A DNA stretch of 64,000 nt from Desulfoluna butyratoxydans (GCF_900699765.1 NZ_CAADHO010000001.1:620001-684000); one strand, 5' to 3'. Positions 18,963 to 28,686 are shown, numbered from the stretch's first letter. Program-made: numbers and translations. Notes: a model not told the origin generated them from the sequence alone.

Positions 18963-19301
18963 ATGCGTTTAGAGACACGCAAAGAGGGAGAGGTCTTCAT
19001 CGTCCGTTCCCTTGAAAACAGAATGGACGCCAAGGTGGCCGTAGATTTTCGCACGGACATGGCCCGCTACATCGACGACGGCAACACACGCATCGTCCTC
19101 AATGTGGGGGGCCTCAACTTCATCGACAGCAGCGGGCTGGGTGCCATCGTCTCCTGCCTCAAGCAGGTTGGCCGGGACGGCGCCTTCGTCATTGCCGAAG
19201 CCGACGAAACCGTCCTGAGCATGTTCAAGCTCACGCGCATGGACCGGGTATTCCGGATGTTCGATACGGAGACCGAAGCGGTCCAGGCCCTTTCCAGCTG
19301 A
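18963..19301 (+). CDS. STAS-domain anti-anti-sigma factor (SpoIIAA/RsbV-like)
   Basis: A 112-residue single-domain STAS protein. VLNVGGLNFIDSSGLGAIVSCL (around 40-62) contains the DSSGLG motif with the phosphorylatable serine at about 55-56. In partner switching the unphosphorylated antagonist binds the kinase and frees its target; phosphorylation by the kinase reverses this. AAGGAGGC precedes the ATG. It sits 39 bases after glgP and 20 before the cognate kinase gene, and the likely reactivating phosphatase is encoded at 34488-35462 in the same block. Confidence 0.92.
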   Translation: MRLETRKEGEVFIVRSLENRMDAKVAVDFRTDMARYIDDGNTRIVLNVGGLNFIDSSGLGAIVSCLKQVGRDGAFVIAEADETVLSMFKLTRMDRVFRMFDTETEAVQALSS

Positions 19302-19321
19302 CCCCTCAGGAGGAGCCCACC

Positions 19322-19810
19322 ATGGATTCAAAAAAAATCACCTTTGCCATCGACAGCAACCTGAGGGACGTCTCCCTCATCGGCCTGTCCATCAACAAAA
19401 TCTGTTCCCAGATCCCTTTGTCGGACGTGGAGGTCTACCAGATCGAAGCCTGCGTGGTGGAGGCCATCAACAACACCATTGAACACGCCTACAAGCACAC
19501 CACGGGCCATCGCGTGGAGGTGGACGTGGACCTCTACCTGGACCGCATCGCCTTCAAGGTCAGCGACACCGGGGTGAGCATGGACCCGGCCGTCAGCCCC
19601 TCCCTGGACTTTGACCCCGAGGACCTGGACAAGCTGCCCGAAGGCGGCATGGGCCTGTTCATTATCCATCAGGTCATGGACCAGGTGGCCTATCGCACGG
19701 CCGATGGAAAAAACACCCTTGAGATGACCAAGAACTTCGGGCCCCATCCCCTCTTGGACGGTTACCCGGATCCCCATCAGGCGCCCTCTGCATCCCCACC
19801 CCCAAAGTAA
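19322..19810 (+). CDS. RsbW-like anti-sigma/serine kinase (GHKL ATPase)
   Basis: A 162-residue HATPase_c protein. VEAINNTIEHAYKH (about 48-61) is the N-box with Glu and Asn for Mg-ATP; SDTGVSMDP (about 81-89) is the G1 box, with Ser where the second glycine usually is; GGMGLFIIHQVMD (about 110-122) is the G2 region. It should phosphorylate the STAS protein upstream and be held by it. AGGAGGAGC precedes the ATG. No sigma factor is encoded in the block, so the target may be a sigma factor elsewhere or one of the glycan enzymes. The C-terminus is a proline-rich tail (SASPPPK). Confidence 0.9.
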   Translation: MDSKKITFAIDSNLRDVSLIGLSINKICSQIPLSDVEVYQIEACVVEAINNTIEHAYKHTTGHRVEVDVDLYLDRIAFKVSDTGVSMDPAVSPSLDFDPEDLDKLPEGGMGLFIIHQVMDQVAYRTADGKNTLEMTKNFGPHPLLDGYPDPHQAPSASPPPK

Positions 19811-19825
19811 GGGAAAAGGAGCACC

Positions 19826-21496
19826 ATGAAGACACCTTCCTTTACACAGGCAGACCGTGAGGCCTTAGCCGCGCGGGGCCTCTCCGAGGAGCAGGCGACA
19901 GAGCAGCTCAGGATCCTTCAACAGGGGGTCCCCTACCTCACCCTGGACAGGCCCTGCACCATTGACGACGGCATCATCCGGCTCTCCCCGGACACCATCC
20001 GGGAGTGCATCGCCCGATACGAGCGGGAGGCCCCGAGGCGGGACATCACCAAGTTCACCCCGGCCTCGGGGGCGGCCACCCGCATGTTTCAGGACCTGAT
20101 CCGCATGGAAAAAGACGATGCCTTTGTGGAGCCGGACTGGATCCAGAAAAAAGCCGACAAAGGGGACGCCGCCAGCAAGGCCCTGGTCACCTTTATGGCC
20201 AACCTGGACAAGTTCGCGTTTTACGAGGCCCTTTCCGTGCTGTCCGCCCACGAAGGGATCCCCCTGTCCCGCCTCCGGGACCGCAGCCACCACCTACGGA
20301 TCCTGCGCTACCTCCTTCACCCCGTGGGCCTGAATTACTCCCGGCGCCCCAAGGGCCTCATCCTCTTTCACCATGCCCCGGAAGGCCCCCGCACCGCCTT
20401 TGAGGAGCATCTGGTGGAGGCGGCCCACTACGCCAGGGGGAGAAGCGATATCTGCAGGCTCCACTTCACGGTCTCCATGGATCACCAGCCCCGGTTCGAA
20501 GCCCTGTTCAACCATGTGCGCCAGGGTTACGAGTCCCGCCTCGGTGTCCGTTTCGACCTGCACTTTTCTAACCAGAAGAGCAGCACCGACACCCTGGCCC
20601 TGGACCTCTCCGGCAACCCCTTCCGACAGGACGACGGCTCCCTTCTCTTCCGCCCCGGCGGCCACGGAGCCCTTCTGGACAACCTGAACCGCCTGAAAGG
20701 GGACATCGTCTTTATCAAGAACATCGACAACGTGGTCCCCGATCCCTTGAAGCCCCCCACCACACGCTTCAAAAAGGCGCTGGCAGGGCTGCTGCTCACC
20801 CTCCAGGCAGACACCTTCAGATGGCTCAAGCTCTTGAGCGTGCCCGGGCCGCCCACCATGGCCGACGAAGCCATGGAATTCGCCCAAAGCTGCCTCAACA
20901 TCAAGATCCCCGAAGCCATTCGCCGGGCCTCGCCCTCACACCGCCGCACCTGGATCATCGACAGGCTGCATCGTCCCTTGCGCGTCTGCGGCGTGGTGGA
21001 AAACCACGGAGAAGCCGGTGGAGGTCCCTTCTGGGTGGGCCAGGACGAATGCCCCTCCCTGCAGATCGTGGAGGCATCGTCCGTGGACCCCTCCTCGTCC
21101 CGTCAGCAGGAATATTTGAAGTCCGCCACCCACTTCAACCCCGTGGACCTGGTCCTGGGGCTCCGGGACTTTCAAGGCCGGGCCTTTGACCTCACCCAAT
21201 TCACGGACCCGGAGGCGGTCTTTATCTCCAGCAAGACCAAGGCCGGGCGAGACCTCAAGGCCCTGGAACACCCCGGGCTCTGGAACGGCGGCATGGCCCG
21301 GTGGAACACCGTGTTCGTGGAGGTGCCCCCCGAAACCTTCGCCCCGGTAAAAACCGTTCTGGATCTCCTGCGGGACGAGCACCGGTCCACCCCCGCGTAT
21401 CAGGACCCCTCACGTCCCTGGGACCTGTATGGAGGCGCCGCCTGCGGGCAACGCCCGCCGGCCACAACGCCCCCCGACGGAGAGCCCCCCTCATGA
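19826..21496 (+). CDS. DUF4301 family protein
   Basis: A 556-residue protein matching what I know of DUF4301 (common in Bacteroidetes): FTPASGAATRMFQDL (around 73-87), LIFFHHAPEGPRTAFEEHL-like segment, FSNQKSSTDTLAL and FRPGGHGALLDNLN. The last resembles the nucleotide-sugar-handling GGxGxALL turns of UDP-sugar pyrophosphorylase-type enzymes, so a nucleotidyltransferase-like role on a sugar phosphate is possible but unproven. AAAGGAGCACC precedes the ATG. It begins 15 bases after the kinase and its stop overlaps the GH2 start by 4 bases, placing it firmly in the glycan block. Cytosolic: no signal peptide or membrane segment. Confidence 0.8.
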   Translation: MKTPSFTQADREALAARGLSEEQATEQLRILQQGVPYLTLDRPCTIDDGIIRLSPDTIRECIARYEREAPRRDITKFTPASGAATRMFQDLIRMEKDDAFVEPDWIQKKADKGDAASKALVTFMANLDKFAFYEALSVLSAHEGIPLSRLRDRSHHLRILRYLLHPVGLNYSRRPKGLILFHHAPEGPRTAFEEHLVEAAHYARGRSDICRLHFTVSMDHQPRFEALFNHVRQGYESRLGVRFDLHFSNQKSSTDTLALDLSGNPFRQDDGSLLFRPGGHGALLDNLNRLKGDIVFIKNIDNVVPDPLKPPTTRFKKALAGLLLTLQADTFRWLKLLSVPGPPTMADEAMEFAQSCLNIKIPEAIRRASPSHRRTWIIDRLHRPLRVCGVVENHGEAGGGPFWVGQDECPSLQIVEASSVDPSSSRQQEYLKSATHFNPVDLVLGLRDFQGRAFDLTQFTDPEAVFISSKTKAGRDLKALEHPGLWNGGMARWNTVFVEVPPETFAPVKTVLDLLRDEHRSTPAYQDPSRPWDLYGGAACGQRPPATTPPDGEPPS

Positions 21497-23772
21497 AACC
21501 GGAGCGCCCCATACCGTCCAAGGACCAAGCACGCACAGGGGCCTGGGTCGCCGCCTTCCTGGCCATGGTAATTGGGTGTATCGCCTGCATCACCCCCCAG
21601 GCACCTCCCGGCGAAACGCCGGAAAGCCATGCCGTGCAGGAGCTCTCCCTGGACGGCCCCTGGCACTACAAAACAGGGGGCCTGGGCCCTGAGAACCTCT
21701 TTGACCCGGCCCTCTCCCATGGGGACTGGGCCCTCATGGATCTCCCGGCCAACTGGTACCTCCGCGGCCTGGACCACGCCGGGGTGGTCTGGTTCCGGAA
21801 AACCGTGACCCTTGACCTGCCGAAAGACGCCCTGGTCCGGCTCCACTTTGAGGGCGTGGACTATGCCTGCGACGTCTGGATCAACGGCACCTGGGTGGGC
21901 CACCACCAGGGTTATTTCGCCCCCTTTGCCTTTGATGTCACGGACCGGCTTACACAAGGAGAAAACCTCATCGCCGTGCGGGTCAACAGCCCCAACGAGG
22001 AGTACGGCAGGCAGTGGAGCCTGAACAAGCGCCTCATCAAAGGGGTGCTGAACCACCACGACACCCGCCCCGGCGGGGCCTGGTCCCACCGGGGGCAGGA
22101 GAAAAACTGCGGAGGGATCTGGGCGCCGGTGACCCTTCGGATCACCCAAAAGGCTGCCATCACGCGCCTTGCCGTCACCCCGAAGCTTACGGGCAGCGGG
22201 GCAGAGGCCCGGGTGGCCATTGCCCTGGCCACACCGGACATGGAAGGGGAGACCGTGGAGGTCCTCCTCGGGATCACGCCCCACACGGCAGAGGGCCAGC
22301 CAAAGCAAACCGTCACCACCCGGGCGGAGTTCCCCTGCACGGGCCCCGCCCTTACGGGCCACATGGTCCTTTCGGTGCCGGAGGCCAGCCTCTGGTGGCC
22401 TTGGGACCTGGGTGAACCGGCCCTTTACCGCCTCACGGCCACGGTTCGCCAGGGTGACACGATTCTGGACACACGCACGGAGACCATGGGGTTCCGGGAA
22501 ATCCAAAGGGACCCTGACTCCGGCACCTGGTTCATCAACGGCAGACGAATCTTTCTGCGGGGCACCAACTACATCGCCTCCCAGTGGCTCTCGGAGATGA
22601 CCGAAGAGCGCCTGGCAACAGATCTTCAGCTGATGAAAGAGGCCCACATCAACGCCATCCGCGTCCATGCCCACGTGGAACCCAAGGCCTTTTACCGCCT
22701 CTGCGACGAGATGGGCCTTCTGGTCTGGCAGGATATGCCCCTGCAGTGGGGCTACTCAGACGACAGGGAGGTTGCCGCCGAGGCCGCCCGGCAGGCAGGG
22801 GAGATGGTGGCCTCTCTCTACAACCACCCCGGCATCTTCACCTGGTGCGGCCACAACGAGCCCCCCTGGGATGCCACGTGGATGAAGTGGAAATACCCCA
22901 ATTACACCCCGGGCCAGAACCGCCTGCTGGGCGAAACGGTGGGGCGGGCCCTGGCCAAAGCCGACGCCACCCGGCCCGTACAGAAAATTTCCCCCACCGC
23001 CGACCACCCCTGGCTGGGGTGGTACTCGGGACACTGGCGGGATTATGCCCGGCCCACGGACAGGGCCCTGATCTCGGAGTACGGGGCCCAGGCCCTGCCC
23101 GCACGCAAGACCCTGGAGAGCTTTCTGCCCCCGGACGCTCTCTGGCCCCGGACCCGCGAGGCCTGGGACCTCTGGGCCTACCACAACTTCCAGGAAAGGG
23201 AGAGTTTTGAAATCGCCAAGATCCCCCGGGGAGAGTCCATCGACGAGCTGATCCACGCCACCCAGACCTACCAGGCCAAACTCACCCAGCTTGCGGCGGA
23301 GTCGTACAGGCGCCAGCGTTTTGCCCCGGTGGGGGGCATCTTCCAGTTCATGTTTGTGGAGGGCTGGCCCTCCATGAACTGGGCCATCGTGGACTACCTC
23401 AGGCACCCGAAACCGGGCTACGAGGCCCTGAAACGGGCCTACCAGCCCCTGCTGCCCAGCATTGAGATGGAAAAGGAGACCTGGACAGAAAGCGAAACCG
23501 TCACCGCCCGGATCTGGGTCATCAACGACCGACCCGAGGGGGTCCCCGGGGCCACCTTGACCCTGGCCCTCATCCAGGGTGACAAAATTCTCACCGAAAC
23601 ACGGGCGCCCGTTGCCGTTGATGCAGACAGCGCCCGGGAAGTCACCCACCTCTCCAGATCCGGGCTGAGCGCAGGGGCCTACCGCGTGGAAGCCGCCCTC
23701 CTCGCCCCCGACGGCGGGGTCCTGGCCACAAACGCCCTGGATTTCAGGGTGGAGAAAGGAGACAGACCGTGA
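21493..23772 (+). CDS. Glycoside hydrolase family 2 protein, predicted lipoprotein
   Basis: A 759-residue GH2 enzyme of the beta-mannosidase/exo-glucosaminidase/beta-galactosidase group. The start at 21493 follows GGAGAGCCCCCC and overlaps the previous stop. MVIGC near residue 33 is a lipobox (Val-Ile-Gly-Cys) after a hydrophobic helix, so export and lipid anchoring are likely. Sugar-binding jelly roll about 50-225 (WYLRGLDHAGVVWFRKT, DVWINGTWVGHHQGYFAPF), immunoglobulin-like domain about 225-345, TIM barrel about 350-640. CGHNEPPWD (acid/base Glu about 456) and ISEYGAQA (nucleophile Glu about 528) are the catalytic sites. WPSMNW near 620 matches beta-mannosidase-like members. Substrate is not resolved. 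It overlaps the GH9 start by 4 bases. Confidence 0.9.
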   Translation: MKPERPIPSKDQARTGAWVAAFLAMVIGCIACITPQAPPGETPESHAVQELSLDGPWHYKTGGLGPENLFDPALSHGDWALMDLPANWYLRGLDHAGVVWFRKTVTLDLPKDALVRLHFEGVDYACDVWINGTWVGHHQGYFAPFAFDVTDRLTQGENLIAVRVNSPNEEYGRQWSLNKRLIKGVLNHHDTRPGGAWSHRGQEKNCGGIWAPVTLRITQKAAITRLAVTPKLTGSGAEARVAIALATPDMEGETVEVLLGITPHTAEGQPKQTVTTRAEFPCTGPALTGHMVLSVPEASLWWPWDLGEPALYRLTATVRQGDTILDTRTETMGFREIQRDPDSGTWFINGRRIFLRGTNYIASQWLSEMTEERLATDLQLMKEAHINAIRVHAHVEPKAFYRLCDEMGLLVWQDMPLQWGYSDDREVAAEAARQAGEMVASLYNHPGIFTWCGHNEPPWDATWMKWKYPNYTPGQNRLLGETVGRALAKADATRPVQKISPTADHPWLGWYSGHWRDYARPTDRALISEYGAQALPARKTLESFLPPDALWPRTREAWDLWAYHNFQERESFEIAKIPRGESIDELIHATQTYQAKLTQLAAESYRRQRFAPVGGIFQFMFVEGWPSMNWAIVDYLRHPKPGYEALKRAYQPLLPSIEMEKETWTESETVTARIWVINDRPEGVPGATLTLALIQGDKILTETRAPVAVDADSAREVTHLSRSGLSAGAYRVEAALLAPDGGVLATNALDFRVEKGDRP

Positions 23773-25499
23773 CCCGTGTCCTGATCCTTGCCCTCATGGT
23801 TGCCGCCCTGCCCGCGGCGAGCCTCGGCAATGCATTGCACCCGGGGTCCGAGCCCACGCGCATCCTGGTCAATCAGGTGGGGTACCTGCCCCACCTGCCC
23901 AAACTCGCCCTGCTCACCGGAGAGCCCAGGGGCGCACGGGATGCCCGGGCCACCCTCGTGGATGAGAACACCGGCACCCCCGTCCTTGAAATCGCCCCGG
24001 GAACTCCGTACCGGGAAGAGCCCCACGGCACCGCCCTGAGGGTTCTGGATTTCTCCAGGCTTACCCGGCCGGGCCGCTACCGCATCACCTGGCAGGGGGT
24101 TCGCTCGGTTTCCTTTGAGATCAGCCCCAAGGCCTTCCATGACGGCCTGGCCCTGTTGATGCGCTCCTACACTCTGCAACGCTGCGGCACGGCCCTGAAC
24201 GACCCTGTCACCGGACTGGTCCACGGCCCCTGCCACACGCGGGACGGGGTGGTGGCCCATGAAGATCCCTTTGCCGCCACAGGTTCTACCGTGGACGCCC
24301 GGGGCGGATGGCACGATGCCGGAGACTTCGGAAAATACGTGGCCACCACCGCCGTCACGGCGGGCAGACTCCTCGCCGCCCGGGAAGAGGCACCGGAGTT
24401 CTTTGAAAGCCTGGACCTCTCCCTGCCCCACAAAGAGAAAAGCCCTTTGTGCGATACCCTTGCGGAGGTCCGGGTGGGCCTTGACTGGATGCTGCGCATG
24501 CAGCGAAGCGACGGCGCCTTTTACCGAAAGCTCTCCGGGGCATCCTGGCCCGCGGCCATCCCGCCGGACGCGGATTTGCAGATCCGCTACCTCTACGGCA
24601 TCTCCTCCCCGGAAACCGCCAAGGCCGCAGCCGCCCTTGCCATGGCGGCCCGGGTCTACCAAAAAGAGGACCCCGCCTTTGCCGAGACCTGCCTTAAGGC
24701 AGCCCGGCGCGGCTGGGGTTTTCTTAACGCCACCCCGGAGATGGTGGTGGATGTCCATAAAGGGGACGACACGGGCTCCGGCCCCTACCTTGCCGGTCCC
24801 ATCGACCGGGAGGCCACCCTCACCACGGACCTGGACGACCGGTTCTGGGCTGCGGCAGAGCTCTACATCACCACGGGAGAGGCCCCCTTCCTTGCAGAGG
24901 TGCAGCGCATCCTGCCCCTGCTCCCCTGGGGACTCTTTGAGTGGAAAGACCCCTCGGCCCTGGGCATGGCCAACCTCCTGCGCCACAAAAACACACCGGG
25001 CAAGGTCACCGCAGCCCTTGAGGCCAAGCTCCTTCGCCGGGCGGACAGCCTCCTTGCCAATGTGCGAAAAAGCCCCTGGATGACGGCCAACCCCCGCATC
25101 ATCTGGGGATCCAATAAAATGATCGCCGAAGAGGGCATCACCCTGGCCCTGGCGGCCGAGAAGACCAAAAACCCCGCCCATGTGTCGGCGGCCGTCAGCC
25201 AGCTCAACTACCTTCTGGGGATCAACCCCTTTGGCATAAGTTACGTCACAGGCCTGGGGGAGACCTCGGTGAACCACGTCAACCACCTCTACGGCAGGGC
25301 CGTGGGCATCAACATCCCGGGACTTCTGGTGGGCGGGCCCAACGTCAACGCCGAAGACGGCGTCGCCCCCAAGGACAAGGGGCTCAGGAGCTACATCGAC
25401 AACGAGACCTCCTACGCCACCAACGAGTACGCCATCGACTACAACGCAGCCCTCATCGGCCTGATGGTCCGTTTAAGGGCCCTGGAGACCGCCTTATGA
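23769..25499 (+). CDS. Glycoside hydrolase family 9 (endoglucanase-like)
   Basis: A 576-residue secreted GH9. It starts at GTG 23769, coupled to the GH2 stop. A signal peptide covers about 1-20 (LILALMVAALPAASLG), then an N-terminal CelD-type immunoglobulin domain (VNQVGYLPHLPKLALL, about 38-53) and the (alpha/alpha)6 catalytic domain from about 125. GGWHDAGDFGKYV (about 178-190) holds the two catalytic-base aspartates; NEYAIDYNAAL (about 551-561) holds the acid glutamate. NPFGISYVTGLGE and HNHLYGR-type region near 500 (here NHLYGRAVG) are typical. GH9 cleaves beta-1,4-glucan; in synthase loci such cellulases (compare BcsZ, which is GH8) trim the nascent chain. It overlaps the GT2 start by 4 bases. 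Confidence 0.92.
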   Translation: MTRVLILALMVAALPAASLGNALHPGSEPTRILVNQVGYLPHLPKLALLTGEPRGARDARATLVDENTGTPVLEIAPGTPYREEPHGTALRVLDFSRLTRPGRYRITWQGVRSVSFEISPKAFHDGLALLMRSYTLQRCGTALNDPVTGLVHGPCHTRDGVVAHEDPFAATGSTVDARGGWHDAGDFGKYVATTAVTAGRLLAAREEAPEFFESLDLSLPHKEKSPLCDTLAEVRVGLDWMLRMQRSDGAFYRKLSGASWPAAIPPDADLQIRYLYGISSPETAKAAAALAMAARVYQKEDPAFAETCLKAARRGWGFLNATPEMVVDVHKGDDTGSGPYLAGPIDREATLTTDLDDRFWAAAELYITTGEAPFLAEVQRILPLLPWGLFEWKDPSALGMANLLRHKNTPGKVTAALEAKLLRRADSLLANVRKSPWMTANPRIIWGSNKMIAEEGITLALAAEKTKNPAHVSAAVSQLNYLLGINPFGISYVTGLGETSVNHVNHLYGRAVGINIPGLLVGGPNVNAEDGVAPKDKGLRSYIDNETSYATNEYAIDYNAALIGLMVRLRALETAL

Positions 25500-27310
25500 C
25501 CGCCTATTTCGAAAAATACGAATCGGTCCTGCCCCCGGAGCCCATCCCCCACTCCATCCCCCGGGAGCTTCTCTGGCAGTTCCTGGCCACCATGAGCCTG
25601 GGGGTGGGATTCTGGTACATTGCCTGGCGATGGACCGACTCCCTGAACCCCGAGGCCCTCTGGTTTGCAGTGCCCCTGGCAACGGCCGAGACCTTTGCCT
25701 ATGTGGGGCTCATCCTCTTTGTCATCAACCTCTGGGCCGTACGGGACATCCCCATGAAGGAGCCCCCCTCCTCCATCCGCCAGTGCGTCTCCGAACCGGA
25801 CGCCTTTGAGGACCGGCCCCTGCAGGTGGACATCTTTTTCCCCACCTACGACGAAGACCCGGAGCTGGTAAGGCTCAGCATCCTGGACGCCAAGGCCATG
25901 GACTACCCCCATCCCCTGTCCCTCACCATCCATGTGCTGGACGACGGCAAGCGCCCGGCCATGGCAGAGGTGGCCCGGCAGGAAGGGGTCAACTACATCA
26001 CCCGGGACTCCAACATCGGGTTCAAGGCGGGCAACCTGCGAAACGCCATGGAGCAGACCTTCGGAGACTTCATCGTCATCTGCGATGCCGACACCCGCCC
26101 CTTTCCCACCATGCTCCGGCGCACCCTGGGCTACTTCCGGGACCCGGACGTGGCCTGGGTCCAGACCCCCCAGTGGTTCTTTGAGCTTCCCCCGGGCACC
26201 CCCCTTGCCCAGGTGATGAAGAGAAGGCTCGGCACCCCGGGCCACCTCCTCGGCCGGGGCATCGAAAAAATCGTGGGCCCGGTCATGGTGGGGGAAGACC
26301 CGTTCTGCAACAGCCCCCAGATGTTCTACGACGTGATCCAGCGGCGCAGGAACTGGGCCAACGCCTCCTTCTGCTGCGGGGCGGGCTCCATCCACCGGCG
26401 TGAGGCGGTGATGGAAGCGGCCCTGAAATCCTACTCCACGGCCATGGACCGCTTCATCGGAAACATCACCCGGGACATCAAGGACCTCTCCCTGAAGTCC
26501 GACCTCACCGAGGCCATGCAGCGGGAGCTGGCCCTGGAGACCGAGCTGACGCCGTACAAGTTCCACGTCTCTGAAGACATGTACACCTCCATCATCCTCC
26601 ACTCCGACCCGGACCGGCAGTGGAAGTCGGTGTTCCACCCCCCCATAGAGTCCAAGATGCTCTCCACCCAGGACCTGGTAAGCTGGGCGGTCCAGCGGTT
26701 CAAGTACGCCGGGGGCACCATCGACGTGGCCTTGAACGACAACCCCCTGTTCAGGCGGGGCATGACCATTCCCCAGAAGCTCATGTACGCCTCCACCTTC
26801 TGGTCATACCTGGGGTGCATCTGGAACGTCATCTTCCTTGCGGCCCCCATCATCTACCTGTTTACGGGCATCGCCCCGGTGGCCGCCTACTCCATGGACT
26901 TTTACAAGCACGTGCTCCCCTTCCTCTTTTTAAACACCCTGGCCACCATGGTGGGCACCTGGGGAGTGGCGGCCTGGTCCGGCCAGTCCTTTTACCTCTC
27001 GTTTTTCCCCATCAACTTCCGGGCACTGACCACCGTGCTCAGGGGAAAAAAGATCTCCTTTCCCGTGACCCCCAAGACCCGGCAGGAGGGAAACTTCGCC
27101 CACCTGGTGGTCCCCCAGATCCTGGTGATGGTCCTCACCGCCGCAGGCCTTGTCTATGCGGGCCTCATGGCCTGGGCAGGCCGGTTCGACAATGTCAACG
27201 GCCTGCTCACCAACGCCTTCTGGGGTGCAAACAACATCCTGGCCATGTGGGGCATCGTGGCCGCCGCCTTCTGGAAACCTGATCCGAACGATGAAGGAGA
27301 GACACCATGA
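25496..27310 (+). CDS. Cellulose-synthase-like glycosyltransferase 2
   Basis: A 604-residue inner-membrane processive GT2. Two N-terminal helices (about 28-48 and 55-80), cytosolic GT-A domain about 105-400, then about four helices (445-600). VLDDGKRP (about 146-153) and ICDADTRPF (about 195-203) are the UDP/metal aspartates; VSEDMYTS (about 357-364) has the catalytic-base Asp. The terminal QxxRW motif, which grips the acceptor glycan in BcsA, reads QRFKYAGG (about 399-406), so Arg-Trp is replaced by Lys-Tyr. There is no C-terminal PilZ domain, so direct c-di-GMP gating as in BcsA is not expected. It is coupled to GH9 upstream and DUF3131 downstream by 4-base overlaps. Product unknown; a beta-glucan or related polymer is the best guess. 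Confidence 0.88.
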   Translation: MTAYFEKYESVLPPEPIPHSIPRELLWQFLATMSLGVGFWYIAWRWTDSLNPEALWFAVPLATAETFAYVGLILFVINLWAVRDIPMKEPPSSIRQCVSEPDAFEDRPLQVDIFFPTYDEDPELVRLSILDAKAMDYPHPLSLTIHVLDDGKRPAMAEVARQEGVNYITRDSNIGFKAGNLRNAMEQTFGDFIVICDADTRPFPTMLRRTLGYFRDPDVAWVQTPQWFFELPPGTPLAQVMKRRLGTPGHLLGRGIEKIVGPVMVGEDPFCNSPQMFYDVIQRRRNWANASFCCGAGSIHRREAVMEAALKSYSTAMDRFIGNITRDIKDLSLKSDLTEAMQRELALETELTPYKFHVSEDMYTSIILHSDPDRQWKSVFHPPIESKMLSTQDLVSWAVQRFKYAGGTIDVALNDNPLFRRGMTIPQKLMYASTFWSYLGCIWNVIFLAAPIIYLFTGIAPVAAYSMDFYKHVLPFLFLNTLATMVGTWGVAAWSGQSFYLSFFPINFRALTTVLRGKKISFPVTPKTRQEGNFAHLVVPQILVMVLTAAGLVYAGLMAWAGRFDNVNGLLTNAFWGANNILAMWGIVAAAFWKPDPNDEGETP

Positions 27311-28686
27311 CCTTTACCCAAGGCCTGCTCAGGGCACGCAGTCACATCGTCTTCCTCCTGGGGCTCGTCGCCGCCTTCGGCACGGTCATCGCCCTGGAAC
27401 GGGCCGAGTTCCAACAGACTGAGGCCCCGGCCCTTGTCATCGAAGAGACCGCCGACCTGGCCATGGGGGCCCCGTCGCCCCTGTCCCAGACGGAGATGGC
27501 CTGGGCCCGCATCGCCTGGACTTACTTTGAGAACAACCTCCAGGAAAACGGCCTCGTCAACTCCGTGGACGGCTACACCGCCACCACCCTCTGGGACACC
27601 GCCTCCTACATGATGGGCCTCATCTCGGCACGGCGCCTGGGGCTCATCGACGACGGGACCTTCCACGGCCGCATGGGCACGCTCCTTGACACCCTGGAAA
27701 CCCTGCCCCTGTTTGACGGCAAGCTCCCCAACAAGTCCTACAACACCGTCACCGGCGCCATGGTGGATTACAACAACCGGCCCACGGAACGTGGCATCGG
27801 CTGGTCGGCCATCGACATCGGGCGGATCCTCACCCCCATGAACATCCTGGTCTGGAACCACCCCCGCCACACCCAGCGCGTGGCAGCCATCCTCTCGGCC
27901 TGGGACTTTGAGGCCCTTATTCAGGATGGAAGCCTCTACGGGGCGGCCCTGGACGACGACGAAGAGATCCTCCTGCTCCAGGAGGGAAGAGTCGGCTACG
28001 AGCAATACGCGGCCAAGTCCCTTGCCCTCATGGGCCTGGACGTGACCCGGGCCCTCTCTTACACGGCCTTCCTCGACTTCGTGGATGTCTTCGGAGTGAT
28101 GGTGCCCCACGACAGCCGGGACCCGGAGATCTACCACGCCCACAACTACGTGGTCAGCGAGCCCTATATCCTGGATGCCCTGGAATACGGCTGGGATGAA
28201 ACCTCCCGGGAGTTCGCCTACCGGGTCTTTACGGCCCAGCAGCGCAGGTTTGAGGCCACAGGCACCTTGACGGCGGTGAGCGAGGACAACATCGACACCG
28301 CCCCCTGGTTCGTCTACAACACGGTCTTCACCGACGGAAAGATCTGGAACTGCATCACCGAGGCCGGAGAGGACGCCTCGGCCTTCAAGAGCCTCAGCAC
28401 CAAGGCGGCCTTCGGCTGGCACTGCATCTTCGACACCGACTACACCCGCCGCCTCATGACCGCCGTGGCCGGACTCAACGATCCGGCCAAGGGCTGGTAC
28501 TCCGGCCTCTACGAAAAAAGCGGATCCCCCAACAAGGCCATCACCTGCAACACCAACGCCATTGTCCTGGAGAGCCTCTGCAGGAAGCAAACAGGAAAAC
28601 TCGTCGCCATCCACGGCACCAGCAAGGCCAAAGAGTCCGAGCCGCAGACCGCTGTGCGGCTCCATCCCGAAGGAGAGACCCCATGA
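27307..28686 (+). CDS. DUF3131 protein 1, membrane-anchored
   Basis: A 459-residue protein, first of four DUF3131 paralogues in a row. One N-terminal hydrophobic helix (about 14-31) without a lipobox predicts an uncleaved anchor or signal peptide. The DUF3131 domain (about 60-440) shows the shared blocks: AWTYFENN, GLVNSVDGYTATTLWDT, LPNKSYNTVTGAMVDY, LQEGRVGYEQYAAKSLALMG, WFVYNTVFTDGKIWNCITE and NTNAIVLESL. The repeating helix-rich, aromatic pattern resembles an (alpha/alpha) toroid of glucoamylase-like proteins; enzymatic activity is not established. GAAGGAGAGACACC precedes the ATG, which overlaps the GT2 stop. Confidence 0.9.
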   Translation: MTFTQGLLRARSHIVFLLGLVAAFGTVIALERAEFQQTEAPALVIEETADLAMGAPSPLSQTEMAWARIAWTYFENNLQENGLVNSVDGYTATTLWDTASYMMGLISARRLGLIDDGTFHGRMGTLLDTLETLPLFDGKLPNKSYNTVTGAMVDYNNRPTERGIGWSAIDIGRILTPMNILVWNHPRHTQRVAAILSAWDFEALIQDGSLYGAALDDDEEILLLQEGRVGYEQYAAKSLALMGLDVTRALSYTAFLDFVDVFGVMVPHDSRDPEIYHAHNYVVSEPYILDALEYGWDETSREFAYRVFTAQQRRFEATGTLTAVSEDNIDTAPWFVYNTVFTDGKIWNCITEAGEDASAFKSLSTKAAFGWHCIFDTDYTRRLMTAVAGLNDPAKGWYSGLYEKSGSPNKAITCNTNAIVLESLCRKQTGKLVAIHGTSKAKESEPQTAVRLHPEGETP

